From NCBI RefSeq assembly GCF_037975245.1, contig NC_092581.1:3484001-3548000 (forward strand): a DNA stretch of 64,000 nt. Reading direction: 5' to 3'. Source of the DNA: Apostichopus japonicus. Lineage: Eukaryota > Echinodermata > Holothuroidea > Aspidochirotida > Stichopodidae. Shown here piece after piece: positions 1 through 12,000 of this stretch (positions within the stretch are counted from its first letter, which is position 1; every line of letters begins with the position of its first letter). Under the pieces are notes generated by a model. It did not search any database. It saw nothing but the letters and a program-made list of their open reading frames with translations, and had not been told where the DNA came from. The translations under genes and the position numbers were made by a program.

Positions 1-826
1 GTTATTACACTGCAATGGTACTTACTCGTCTCCCCCCTACACAGTGCGTTATTTTATGTAACAAGTCCAACTAGCAAAATTTGTACGGTATAACTTTTAA
101 ACTGGTGCACAAATGACCTCACATACTTTCAGGTTCCCCTTCAACTTTGGAATCATTTTAAATGGCTGGAACATATTAAAAGCCTGATTTCAAACTAACT
201 AAAATCTTTCCATTCATGGATATCATGACTGACTGATAAGCACATTTTCAAGCGAAAAAATAGAATAAACCAATTAGATGATATTTACATGGGAAGTCAA
301 CTTAACTGCTGTCATTCTATGTATTAACAGATGTAACAGATGTTTCAAGATTACTACAAATTAATTCAGAAATGACAACAAATCGACCCACAAATCACAA
401 CAAGTTAACCCAAATTGCTACAAATTTACCCACAAAAGTAGACTTTTGTCCAATTAATTATCAATTATCATGTTTAATACATCTGTATCTATCCCTCCAT
501 CGAGACATTTCAAAGACTATCATCACAGATATTACATTTTTCCTTTGTCAAAACACCAAAACAAGTAACATAACTTGGAAAGGGAAAAAAATATGAAAAG
601 AAAACAAAAATGGGAAACAAGGATAAGGAGAAAACAAAGAAAGAAATTAAGCTGTGAGTCCACATCAAATACCACACACGAAGAGAGTGGAAGAACTGTT
701 AAAACGAAAAAGAAAAAACAAACAGGCCAAATGTCATAATAGCTAACAACATGCAACCAAGCGGCGATGAACTTTTGGATGGCAATTCTACGATGCTGTT
801 TAAAATGCTAAGAGCACTTTTTATAC
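1..826. other. No gene recognised at left edge
   Basis: AT-rich sequence with two short overlapping ORFs on opposite strands (372-596 and 532-756), both of biased composition and without homology. Presumed ADGB intron. Confidence 0.4.
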
Positions 827-992
827 CCGACGAGCTGTGTTGCCTCTGGCGTAGCCGTGCCTCTCGGATAGTTTGACGTGCCAGTAGAATTAGAATCGCC
901 TTTCCCCGATGGGAATTCCCCTTGCTCTACAAGGGTTTTACCGGATGATTTGCTCGGGTCTAGCTGATCAGATAGGAGCATTTCAGAGGCAG
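827..992 (-). CDS. Possible further ADGB exon, low-complexity linker
   Basis: A minus-strand open stretch of 166 nt starts after CTACCTCCAAG and ends before GTATAA. It encodes a polar Ser/Thr/Gly-rich segment that includes AASEMLLSDQLDPSKSSGKT and PRGTATPEATQLVG. Human ADGB has a similar unconserved hydrophilic linker after its calpain-like domain, and the position (downstream of exon 7, same strand) fits. The donor is weak and no conserved residue can be cited. At least one exon (the PGYMDKVWELL-type block) should lie between this and exon 7 but was not found. Confidence 0.35.
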
Positions 993-2932
993 CTTGGAGG
1001 TAGAGATGCCTTAAAATTGAAGTAAAGATTTAGTAGCAAAAAAGGAGGGAAAAGTTGCATAAAGGGAAAATGTACCGGTAAAAAAAGTGGAGGGGGGCAG
1101 GGCACAACAATGAGTGAGGTATGATGCAAAACCAAATAGAGAAGAAATTAACATCCTAGTTTCTGAAACAAAAAGTTTAAGCAGAATTAAGTGTTTTATC
1201 CAAAATAGATGAAATCTTAGCAGCTAGTAGTACTATAACCATAAGTATGACACAAAACCTGGGTTTCAAGTTATGTTTTACAGCTTTGGGTACTAAACAG
1301 TATTTGTACAAGGTTGGAGAATCTGGAACAGGGTGCAGACCTGACTAGAAAAGTAGGCATGAAAAACGAGCAACTGTCGTTTAGTGTTTGAAAGTCCTGC
1401 GAATAACTGAATGCGGTCGCAGTTTAGGTAACAATGTTAATTGTTGTTGAACAGTGTTTAAACTTGATCAGTTGGTGTAGTCCTCAATAGTGCTAAACAC
1501 TAGTAACAGTCACAACATTTGTCTAAGGGTGCTGGACAGGGTGCAACAGTGTTAAAAGAGATGATTATTGTCCAGTGGGCCCTTGACAGGGTTGAACAGC
1601 AGTAAACAATCACGCATATCGCTCAACAGTGTTGAAGGGTGTTAAACAGCGAAAAACACTCTTGATGAGTGCTGGACAGGGTTATAAGGTGATAAAAATA
1701 CTAATGAACAGTTCTGTATGTAATCTTCTACTGTATAGGACTGTACAATGCAAAGTGTGACTGACAAAAAAAAACATGTCTGCCTTCTAGAACAGAACCT
1801 GCGGCCATTCCATAAGGTTGCCAGAATAGAATATTACCCACACTTGCCATTTCCTTATTCCTTTGACATGATATTTATTTTTTTAAGTTTACATGGTAAA
1901 ACAGGATCAAAATATGATATTTAAGGTATATGCCATTTATATTCATAGTATCTTCAAAAGAAATACGTAATTTTATGTGGCATAATGCATTTCAGGACAA
2001 ATTACTTTTAAGAAACCTTCGGCACCATATCCAATAAGAAAACTACAGCAGCTGCAAGATCCTGTGCAGCAAGGCTGAATCAGTATCAGACAATATAGAT
2101 TATCTCTGCAGTTTATAATTTATGTGAAACTGCATAGCACCACACATTAAGTCCTATGCAGTCTGGTTGCAGCCCCCTCAGTCACCTACTTTTGACACAG
2201 TGTATTTCTTGCATATCCAATGGACAAGTACATAGATGGTATTCTGATTATTTCACAGTATCTCTTTCATCATCACATATATGACCATCGTCTCCAAGAA
2301 CAAGTTAAAGTTAAGGACATTGTCTAGAAATACAATGCTTACTTATTAAACTGCTCTGAAAGTTTACCAATTGAGTATCGGCAGATGTCTCTTACCATCC
2401 ATGGTATTTTTTAATCACAAAAATTCTTTTAAACTTCTACAATGGGTGGCAAACAGAAAGAGGAATGGGATAGGGGATGGAAGAAGGGAGAGGAAAGGGG
2501 CGCACTTCAATGATCCCGTACCATCTCGGCATTTAAACTTAGTAAATTAATTCAAAATCAAAGTCATAACTTCATTGATATGCCATGGAACTTACACCAC
2601 CAGATAATGGTGGATCTTACAAGGCATCGACATGAAGTATTTCATAGTTCACTGAAACAGACAAACTTATAACGTACTATTCCAAATTCATCGCATAATA
2701 TTCAAATAATCGGATTCAACAGAAAATAAAGCAAATTATGCCTTGGCATGATGTGTATGGTATGTTGTGCAATTGCTTTGGTTTGTGCATATAATAATGA
2801 CTGATGGTTGTGGATGTTTTTTTGATGAAACATATTGTTGATTATAGAAGCTTGAAAATGTTTTAATGAGAAATGTAGTGGTGAAAAAAGGAGAGTTTTA
2901 TAATAAATCTGAAACGATGGAAATAAACTTAC
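993..2932. other. Putative ADGB intron(s), no exon identified
   Basis: Apart from the degenerate repeat at 1480-1690, I found no supported feature. The next conserved androglobin block after exon 7 should be on the minus strand here or further left, but no matching frame could be recognised by eye. Confidence 0.5.
1480..1690. repeat. Degenerate tandem repeat
   Basis: Loose repeats of GTGCTGGACAGGGTGCAACA, GTTGAACAG and GTGTTAAACA recur every 40-60 bp. No coding content is seen. The stretch is probably intronic relative to ADGB. Confidence 0.5.
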
Positions 2933-3001
2933 TGCAGGGGTATCGTCTCGGGGAGCCAGCCGGTGAGAGCATGGATCACGCTGACGTCTCCAAACTCACA
3001 A
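2933..3001 (-). CDS. ADGB: ADGB exon 7 with HALTGW motif
   Basis: A 69-nt exon, phase 2 to phase 2, encoding CEFGDVSVIHALTGWLPE and TIPL. It matches human GEFTVIHALTGWLPE, the block around the histidine position of the calpain-like fold. Compared with human, about nine residues (the HVADRREL stretch) are missing between exons 6 and 7. Either this lineage is shorter or a micro-exon in 3002-3822 escaped me. The acceptor lies inside the first copy of a local tandem duplication, which could affect its definition. Confidence 0.88.
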
Positions 3002-6000
3002 CTACCATTGGGTGGGGTGTAACTGAAAGTATAAGTTAGATACAAAAATGCAATCACTACAATTGGGTGGGGTGTAACTAAAGTAAAGTTAGATACAAAA
3101 AAAGCAATCGTTATATGACAAAGTACCTATGTAACGATATCACTGGCTAAAGGGTTTCAAGCCAAACTTACAAGTACCATTGTGTGGGGTGTAACTGAAA
3201 ATATAAGTTAGATACAAAAATGCAATCACTACCATTGGGTGGGGTGTAATTGAAAGTAAAGTAAAAAAAAGCAATCATTACATGCCGAAGTACTTATGCA
3301 ATAATATCACTGGCTAAAGGTTTAAGGCCTTGAAGCAATTTCACACTTTAAAGAAGTGTGCTGGGTTTTATTAAGATTTAAGCAACTCTTCTACCCAACT
3401 TGCTACAGATTATTATATTTGCTATTGTGTTGTTTTTTGATGGGGGGGGGGGGGGGGTGGAGGCATTGAGCATTATCTTCTGTACAAATGTTATGAAATA
3501 ATTCTTTGACACACAAAACAGGTGTAACTAACAGGTACCCATCACCCTTGTATATATACAAATGGTACATCTGTTGTGAACTGAAAATCTTTGATGTAAG
3601 GAATTGTGGAAAAGTATAAAGTGCCTTACAAGACCTTTGCTACGTGGATGGTTCTAATGAAAAGTATAAAATGGATTTCCAGGGACATTTAGATGCATGC
3701 TACAACTCTGAAGGGACAATTCACAATATATTTTTATAGTCTTTTTGGATACAGGCAAACTTTGACCTTAAACAAATTTCAAGCTTTGTTTGGTGGAGAA
3801 AAGATGAATCTTGAACACTCACTCGAGGGACATCAGTTTGATGAGTCCTTTCGCGAGCAGCATCGGCCAAAGTTCGTTCTTCCTGCCGGTGGTAGGCAGA
3901 AGGATTCTCCCGCTGTCGTCGAACGGGATGGAATCATCCACGATGATCTTCCTCCAGCACCCCTAGTATAACAATGTAAAATAATGCAACTGTTGAGCAA
4001 ATTGTGGAAACTAATAAAAAATTTCAGTGTGAAAGATACTAACATGAAGCCTGCCGCAAAATTTCTCACCGAGAGCGAGGCGACTCAACTTTCTATGACA
4101 CAGAAAAATAGTGGATAGTCGATCAGTGTGCATACATGCGCTTTTAAGACTATGACAGTAGAGACTGGCCATCAATTTATGACATTTTCAAAACTGCCCA
4201 ATTCCAGCAAATGTAATCAATCAATGGGTAGTACTTTCCATGTGACCTAAACGAGCATCGGGTCGTTAACAGAGAGCAGTTGTTGTGTGCCCTCGTCAAT
4301 GTTTTAGTCTACTGGGGTCAGTTGTAAGATGACGAGTCTCAACGGCTATCAAAAAAAATATGTGACAACGACCTAAGTTGAGTTGGAACTCATTCAGTCA
4401 GAGATGTATGCAGCTGGCTAAAGGATGGGTTACAGTATAAAAATGATACTGATAAGTGACATTTTTTGACATTTACTCACCAACCAATACAACTTTATGA
4501 TATATTTGCCATGAGGATTGTACTGTGGCTGGTGAGGTCCCTTGCCAACTTTACAGAGAGCAAAGATATGATCCCAGGGTCTCCACGAGTGGGTAGCAGC
4601 TCCCGGTACCCCTTGCAATGAAGGGTCCCCTTGTTCAGAGTCTGGTAAGGCACTGATCTTCCAGAGGTTTGTAATCTGAGCCACTATCCACCTTGTCACC
4701 TATAAGTTACATTGAGAAATAGAAGAAATCGTGAAATTGCTAAAAAAATCAAGAATACTTTCCTGAAATTTCTAAACATTTGAGGGGCGTTAAAGTACAA
4801 GATTCAAATATTTTGATGATGGAAGACGCTTTTAAGATGGAATCATATCCTCCTGGAAAAGACTTTAGTCGAACCGACAGGTCTTCGCAATCCGCCAAAT
4901 TTTCTGATTTCTGATCTATGTTCCCAGTTTGTACAATTGCCAAATCTTAATCATACTTTTACTTTGCTCTCTCGCCAAATTACGTTAATTTTTGCGTGGA
5001 AATGTGCAGGTGGGTATCAGGGAAGGGGGATGGGTGAAGGGTGGGGGGGGGAAGGGAAGTTAGAGGGCTTGGCAGCAAAGTTGGAGGATGTGGCATTGGT
5101 TGTTTGAGGAACTAAAGTAGATACATCAAGGCCCTCTGTCAGTATCTGTTCAAAATTTGAGCACAACGTGGACACATTACTGAACCTCTCTGTCCCAAAT
5201 AAGCAATGAAACAGGCCAATGAAGTAAACAAACATAACTTTAACCACAGGTACTCTGTGCAATGGCTAAAAAATGACAAGGAACTAAAAGGAGAGGGAGG
5301 GGGATGGGTGGGGAGGAAACAAAACCATGTTAATCTACCTCGCATTCATGGTTTACATCATAGCTGACCAAGAGGTCAAATTCATGGCCTTTGTCTTGGT
5401 CGTAGATCACCGGTGTCTTATCTGTGATGAAGTCTTGAGGTCTCTGCCAATGGTCTACTTTATGACATAGCGATGCAGGCATTTGGATTTTACCATCAGG
5501 GTCATCAAAAAAGTGTTGCTACAGATCAAAAAAGACAAAAGAAATGAATTTATTCCAGAATGTGAGATATTATTATGATATATTTATTGCTTTACCACTA
5601 GATATTATGTCTAAAGCCAACCTTTTTCTTTTAAAAATAGCATTTGAAAACTAAAGAATGATAAAGCCGTATTTATCTAAACACCTCTGAAAGGTTATCG
5701 ATAACCTTTTAGAGCTGTTTAGATAACATTGCTTTATCTGCCAGACAGTATCATTCTTTTTATATCATGGTAGAAGCTTGCTTGACGTTTTAAAAGTGCA
5801 GCAAAGGATGAAAAATATGTTCTCTTCCTTGCTTGGTCTTACAAAGATTCACTCCCCTAACTATGCCTAAAATATTATTATTTGATGATTGACTGTTTCA
5901 GTCGTGAAGTTGTGGCTGTTGACTAGCTCCTACCAATGAAATGTGCGTTAATGTTGAACTATTTAATTCTAACAGCAGCCTATGTAAACAAAAAGCATTT

Positions 6001-9000
6001 TGCTAAGAATAACCACTTCACACAGCTCTTCCTGTTAAATCTATTTATGGACTACTGTATTCTTCAGATCCACATTCTCAGATTCTCAAACTGGAATTGC
6101 AACCAACGGGCCAGTGTGGACAATTTCCTAATGCTAATAACACTTTATACTGTCCTCTCATATCTTGCTTCAGAGCACTCATACTGACAGTATGAACAGT
6201 TCCTAACCTTTATCTGATTCTAATGTTTATACCACTCTGTACTGTCTTATCATATCATGCTTCAAAGCACTCATACTGACAGTATGAACAGTTCATAACC
6301 TATACCTGATAGAAACATGATATCCAACCACTTTTACTGTCACTACTATTTGCTTTGAAGTGGGATATGAAACTTCAGTACAGAAGGGGAAAAAATTAAT
6401 TGTCCCAAAACGATTGAAAATCAATCAAAAACCTTGATGGAAATTCATTACCGGAAGAAAGAAGCCTTTGGTTATAACCTACCATGCTGCTAGGGCTCTT
6501 CCCTTTCTCCTTTTCCTTTGCCTTGTGTGGTGTGTCCTGCGAGAGAAACAAGCAGAATTTAGCTAATGGGTGCAAACGTAAAATCCTCCGATCCAATAAA
6601 CGTGTACATGCGTACCTTACTTACCAAGAGACACATGACCCAAAGTATTTGACAATATTCAATTAATTGAGCAATCAATGATGAAATATTATGGATTTGA
6701 GTCATCACATCCTAATTAAAAGACTTGATCAATGTCAATCTATGATGGTAAGAGTCAAGGATTCATGGATTTACACTGCTGTCATAGTGCTGTAGCCAGC
6801 TTCTTTACTATAGGTATGGACAACAGTTCCCTATCAAATTGTCTTCTTTTCTGTTTTCAGGGATGGGGGGGGGGGTGTGGCATGGGGAAGGGGAAGGTTT
6901 CAGACTAATGCATATTCTGTAAGTCCTATATCCCTTTCCCTTAAGTTTCACTGTCATTTATGTAGACTGTATATAGATTAATCTGTATCAAACAAAACAT
7001 TTTCTAAGCATACAGTAGTACTCTTTATAAATAGATAAAGTAACATGCAGAGATTTATCTCTTTATAATACAAATATTTAACAATAAATAATACCCTGAA
7101 GTTCAATCTGGTTCAAATCGTACCCTTCCAACAAATTGACAAGAAGCTTCATGTCTAACTTGGAATTGCATTTTTGATACGGATCTAGCCCGACTGTCAA
7201 TAAATGGTCAGCACACAAAAGGGTTGCTTTCTATGTGATAAATTTTCATAAAGAACTAATATGAATTGAAAGTTTTTCAGCATATCTACCTAAAATGGAT
7301 TTGCTTTATATTTCTTACCCATTTCTCTGCATTGATATCCGCGTCACTCCACTCTGGCCATATCAGTAATTTCTGCTTTTTGCCCTCCTGAGAGCCCACA
7401 ACACTGGCGGCAATAGAGGCAGCTCTAACAAATGAAATCGGAAAAAATTTGACATCAAGCAAAGGATAAATGAACCAAAATGATACGATATCCTTATCAG
7501 TTCTGGCTGGTAAGTTTACCTCAAACTTTATTTTCAGAAAACACATTTTGTTATTAGACCTTCAAACTTTATTTTCAGATACATTGTATCATTGCATAAG
7601 AGACTCCTAGCAAGCACCTGAGGCAATGGACATCATACTTATTAATCCAATATATTTAAGAAAGATATAACGACTAACACCACACCTTACGAAAAGTCGA
7701 GCCTTTCTCCAATGCCCAATCCTACTAGATAATCCTTCCTGGTCACCCATGGGGTATGCGAATCGAGAAAAAGAACATTTGCATCATTGCCAAAAATAAC
7801 GTACAAATCAAACTGAATAAATGTCTTAGCACAGACTCTATTCCAAAAATTGCTTAATCTTCCATTGAATGTCAAATAAAAGTACACAAAACAGAAGAGA
7901 TTAGGTAACTTTGCTTCCTTGAAGCCATCTTGAGGTCCTAAGAAATTGCTTTTGCAAATCTCCTTGTCAATATTCAGATTGTCTAATGAATACTCATTAA
8001 AGTAGTACTCCAACTGTTATCACATGATGCCTTTTATCCAATAGATGCATATGGATGCATCCATGAATGGAAATATGAAATTACATTGCAAAGCATAAAT
8101 TCCTGTTGGAAGTCTACTGAGCGTCCAACTCGATGATCCTGGCTTTAACAAATATAACAGTTCTACTGTTCAATATGTGATGCTTACACATTGTAGCAGA
8201 GTCAAACACTTAATAACAACAAACACAAAAGGGTTGTCAAAGATAAGACAGCAAAAGTGAATAAAGGATTGTAAAGGTTGGAAGCTTCCTGACAACTTGA
8301 AGACATAAAGGAAAATCAATAAACATGGTTGCAGGCAATTGGTAGAAATCATCCAAGGAGGGACCTTGAACATAAAATCAATACACCTTATGAGAGAAAC
8401 CAATTGCAAACATTGCTCGACCCCATGGAAACATGAGGTACTTAGGGTTATCGCATATGATTATAACCCCCCCCAACCAGGGGATCAAAAGCCAATATAT
8501 AGGTGGGGTAGGTCCTTTAATAAATAAAGTGATGGGCCTTACAAAACTGAACTTACAAAATTTCTTAATTGAATTGTATCCAATTAAAAAATTTGAGTAT
8601 AAGTAGCCATTGTAAACAAGTAAACCATATAGCTGACAGCTATTAAGACCTTGCTTGTAAATTAATAAACCATTGTTTTTAGTTTGAAAGATATTCTGAA
8701 TCTGCTTTTGCTGAATATAAAGGAAGACATTTTTAAATGAATATTACCAGAGTAGGAGGAAAGCGAGAGGGGCTAGGGGGTGCAAGTGAGATAACACCAA
8801 TTTATTGTAGAGGCCAATGTTGCGAATGGTGACCCTGTGAATTATAGATTTTCTATCATGGATGTCTTAACATTTCTGCGTTACCAAGGACAATAACCAA
8901 TAAGATAACAACCAAACAGTTAAACACTGCGGGGAACTTCCCTGATTTAATCCAATATATGTTCGAGGACATTGTAACTAGCATGTTGAAAGAGGCCATA

Positions 9001-12000
9001 ATTCTGACCTACTGAAGTACTAGGGGAAGGGCAATACAGAGAAGTGAGAGATTGCAAAAGAGAATGCTCAAAATTTTACAAGATTCTCAGAAGTTGTGTA
9101 AAGTGATGTCAGGACAACATTTTTTAAGGCTTTATACCTGATATGAACAACTGTGGTAACCTGTCCTGACTTAATATGATGGTTCTGATCACATTTCAAC
9201 ACCAACTGTATAGTGTGTAGAGCTTTTAATAGTACTGATGTACAAAGAGAGTTACTGTAAGCATATATTGTAAGCTGGAAATGTCAGACTTCTAGCTATT
9301 AAAGTTGTATTCCTTCCCATCAATGTCACTTCTCTGGTAACGGTAGTGTTCTAAATGAACTCTATGAAGTTTTCCTTCAAGGCCAAAATGGTGCAATTAG
9401 CTAGCATTTTGCTGCAATAGCTAAACTACAAAGAAAACTTTCAGCCCTTAATCTTTGTATACTACAAGCATTGCTTAACATTGACATCTGCAATTAAAGT
9501 GTGATAGATCATTCTAATCTTCTGTCAATTTCAACTTTATCAATAGATTTTCTCAAGATTGTGGACATTTTTTAAGGCATCAGTACCAACAAACCAAGAA
9601 TGTCATTAAATTGTATTTGATGGTGAGAAAGGTACTTGCCACTTTTGCAAAATAGTCATCCACTTACAAGCAACAGATGAAGTACTTTAAATACCATTGT
9701 AGTATATACCTGTATACTGTCACTACTTTATGTATACCAGACATTACCAATGTTCAGTGCTATTAGATGCATACTGTACAGTATCTCCCATGTAAACATT
9801 TCTCGAAGTGAACTCACCACTTTATGTATACCAGTGCTCAGTGCTATTAAGATTCATACTGTATCTCCCATGTAAACGTTTCCCGAAGTGAGCTCACCAC
9901 TTTATGTATACCAGTGCTCAGTGCTATTAAGATTCATACTGTGTCTCCAATGTAAATGTTTCCCGAAGTGAGCTGATTGAATTTGTCTACCTATTCCCCC
10001 TCACAGTCATTAAACAGGGATTCAATTCAAAGACTGGTTTTAAATTAATCAATTGAACAATCAGGTGGAGTTGACTGATCTTAGAGTTGGCGACTATTTT
10101 TTACGAAAGGTGACGGTCAGGAGCGATAGAAATCAACCAAGACAGGCGCAGGACAACGATTTCCAGAAAAGAAAACAGTTGGCATCTTGAGGTAGTACTG
10201 TATTAATGTAACACAGGACTGTATTAATGTAACACAGGACTGTATTAATGTAACACAGGACTGTATTAATGTCACACAGGACTGTATTAATGTAACACAG
10301 GACTGTATTAATGTAACACAGGAATGTATTAATGTAACACAGGACTGTATTAATGTCACACAGAACTGTATTAATGTAACACAGGACTGTATTAATGTCA
10401 CACAGGACTGTATTCATGTAACACAGGACTGTATTAATGTAACACAGGACTGTATTAATGTTACACAGGACTGTATTATGTAACACAGAACTGTATTTAT
10501 GTAACACAGGACTGTATTAATGTCACACAGGACTGTATTAATGTCACAGGACTATATTCATGTAACACAGGACTGTATTAATGTAACACAGAACTGTATT
10601 AATGTAACACAGGACTGTATTAATGTCACACAGGACTGTATTCAAGTAACACAAAACTGTATTCATGTAACACAGGAATGTATTAATGTAACACAGGACT
10701 GTATTATGTAACACAGGACTGTATTAATGTAACACAGGACTGTATTAATGTCACACAGGACTGTATTAATGTCACAGGACTAATTCATGTACCACAGGAC
10801 TGTATTAATGTAACCCAGGACTGTAAATGTAACACAGGACTGTGCTCATGTAACACAGGACTGTATTAATGTAACACAGGACTGTGCTCATGTAACACAG
10901 GAATGTATTAATGTAACACAGGACTGTATTAATGTAACACAGGACTGTATTCATGTAACACAGGACTGTATTAATGTAACACAGGACTGTATTCATGTAA
11001 CATAGGACTGTATTAATGTAACACAGGACTGTATTAATGTAACCCAGGACTGTAAATGTAACACAGGACTGTATTAATGTAACACAGGACTGTATTAATG
11101 TAACACAGGACTGTATTTATGTAACACAGGACTGTATTCATGTAACACAGAACTGTATTAATGTAACACAGGACTGTATTAATGTAACACAGGAATGTAC
11201 ACATGTATTAATTAACACAGGACTGTATTAATGTAACACAGGACTAATTCATGTAACACAGGACTGTATTAATGTAACACAGAACTGTATTAATGTAACA
11301 CAGGACTATATTCATGTAACACAGAACTGTATTAATGTAACACAGGGCTGTATTCATGTAACACAGGACTGCATTAATGTAACACAGGACTATATTCATG
11401 TAACACGGAACTGTATTAATGTAAAACAGGGCTGTATTCATGTAACACAGGACTGCATTAATGTAACACAGGACTATATTCATGTAACAGAGGACTGTAT
11501 TCATGTAACACAGTCACATGACTGTATTCATGATGTAATCGCTTCAAATCTTCATCTCAGCTCTAGCTAATCATGTCCTCTTTATTTATTTATTTGTACA
11601 TGTACTTGAATCCATCTTGAAAAGCTGTGACTAAACCTTAAACAAAGGTCATTTAAATTGAGTCAAGGGTTTTACATTTATACGCATCAAATTTATCCCT
11701 TAAATACAAGAAAGCCACATAATTTCTCTGAGATGTATAAATTTCAATATTCTGTATCATGGAAGAAGCAACTGGACAACCTTTTAGCTTTGACTTAAGT
11801 CATCTCTTAAGGTACAGTCAGGGAGTATCTTACTATGTGTGAATAATGAATATTACAAACCTTTGCCAAAATGAAACAAAGTTTACTATACCTTATGGAA
11901 AATACAGCCTGAGAGCTCTTCGAAGATGAAGTTCACCATTTTTCAGGAAAAGTCAAAACTTAATAGTGATTTGATGAAGTTAGTTTTTGAAGTTGTCATC

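Noticed and set aside
3833-4069. Minus-strand ORF with GAGGRSSWMIPSRS and overlapping plus-strand ORF
   Set aside because: These are out-of-frame shadows of ADGB exon 6, whose frame with GCWRKIIVDD has clear homology.
10117-11504. Several ORFs of 60-124 codons with heptad peptides (INTVLCY, TQDCINV) on both strands
   Set aside because: They are the 21-bp minisatellite read in frames that happen to lack stops; frame-shifting indels interrupt them and no start or splice context exists.
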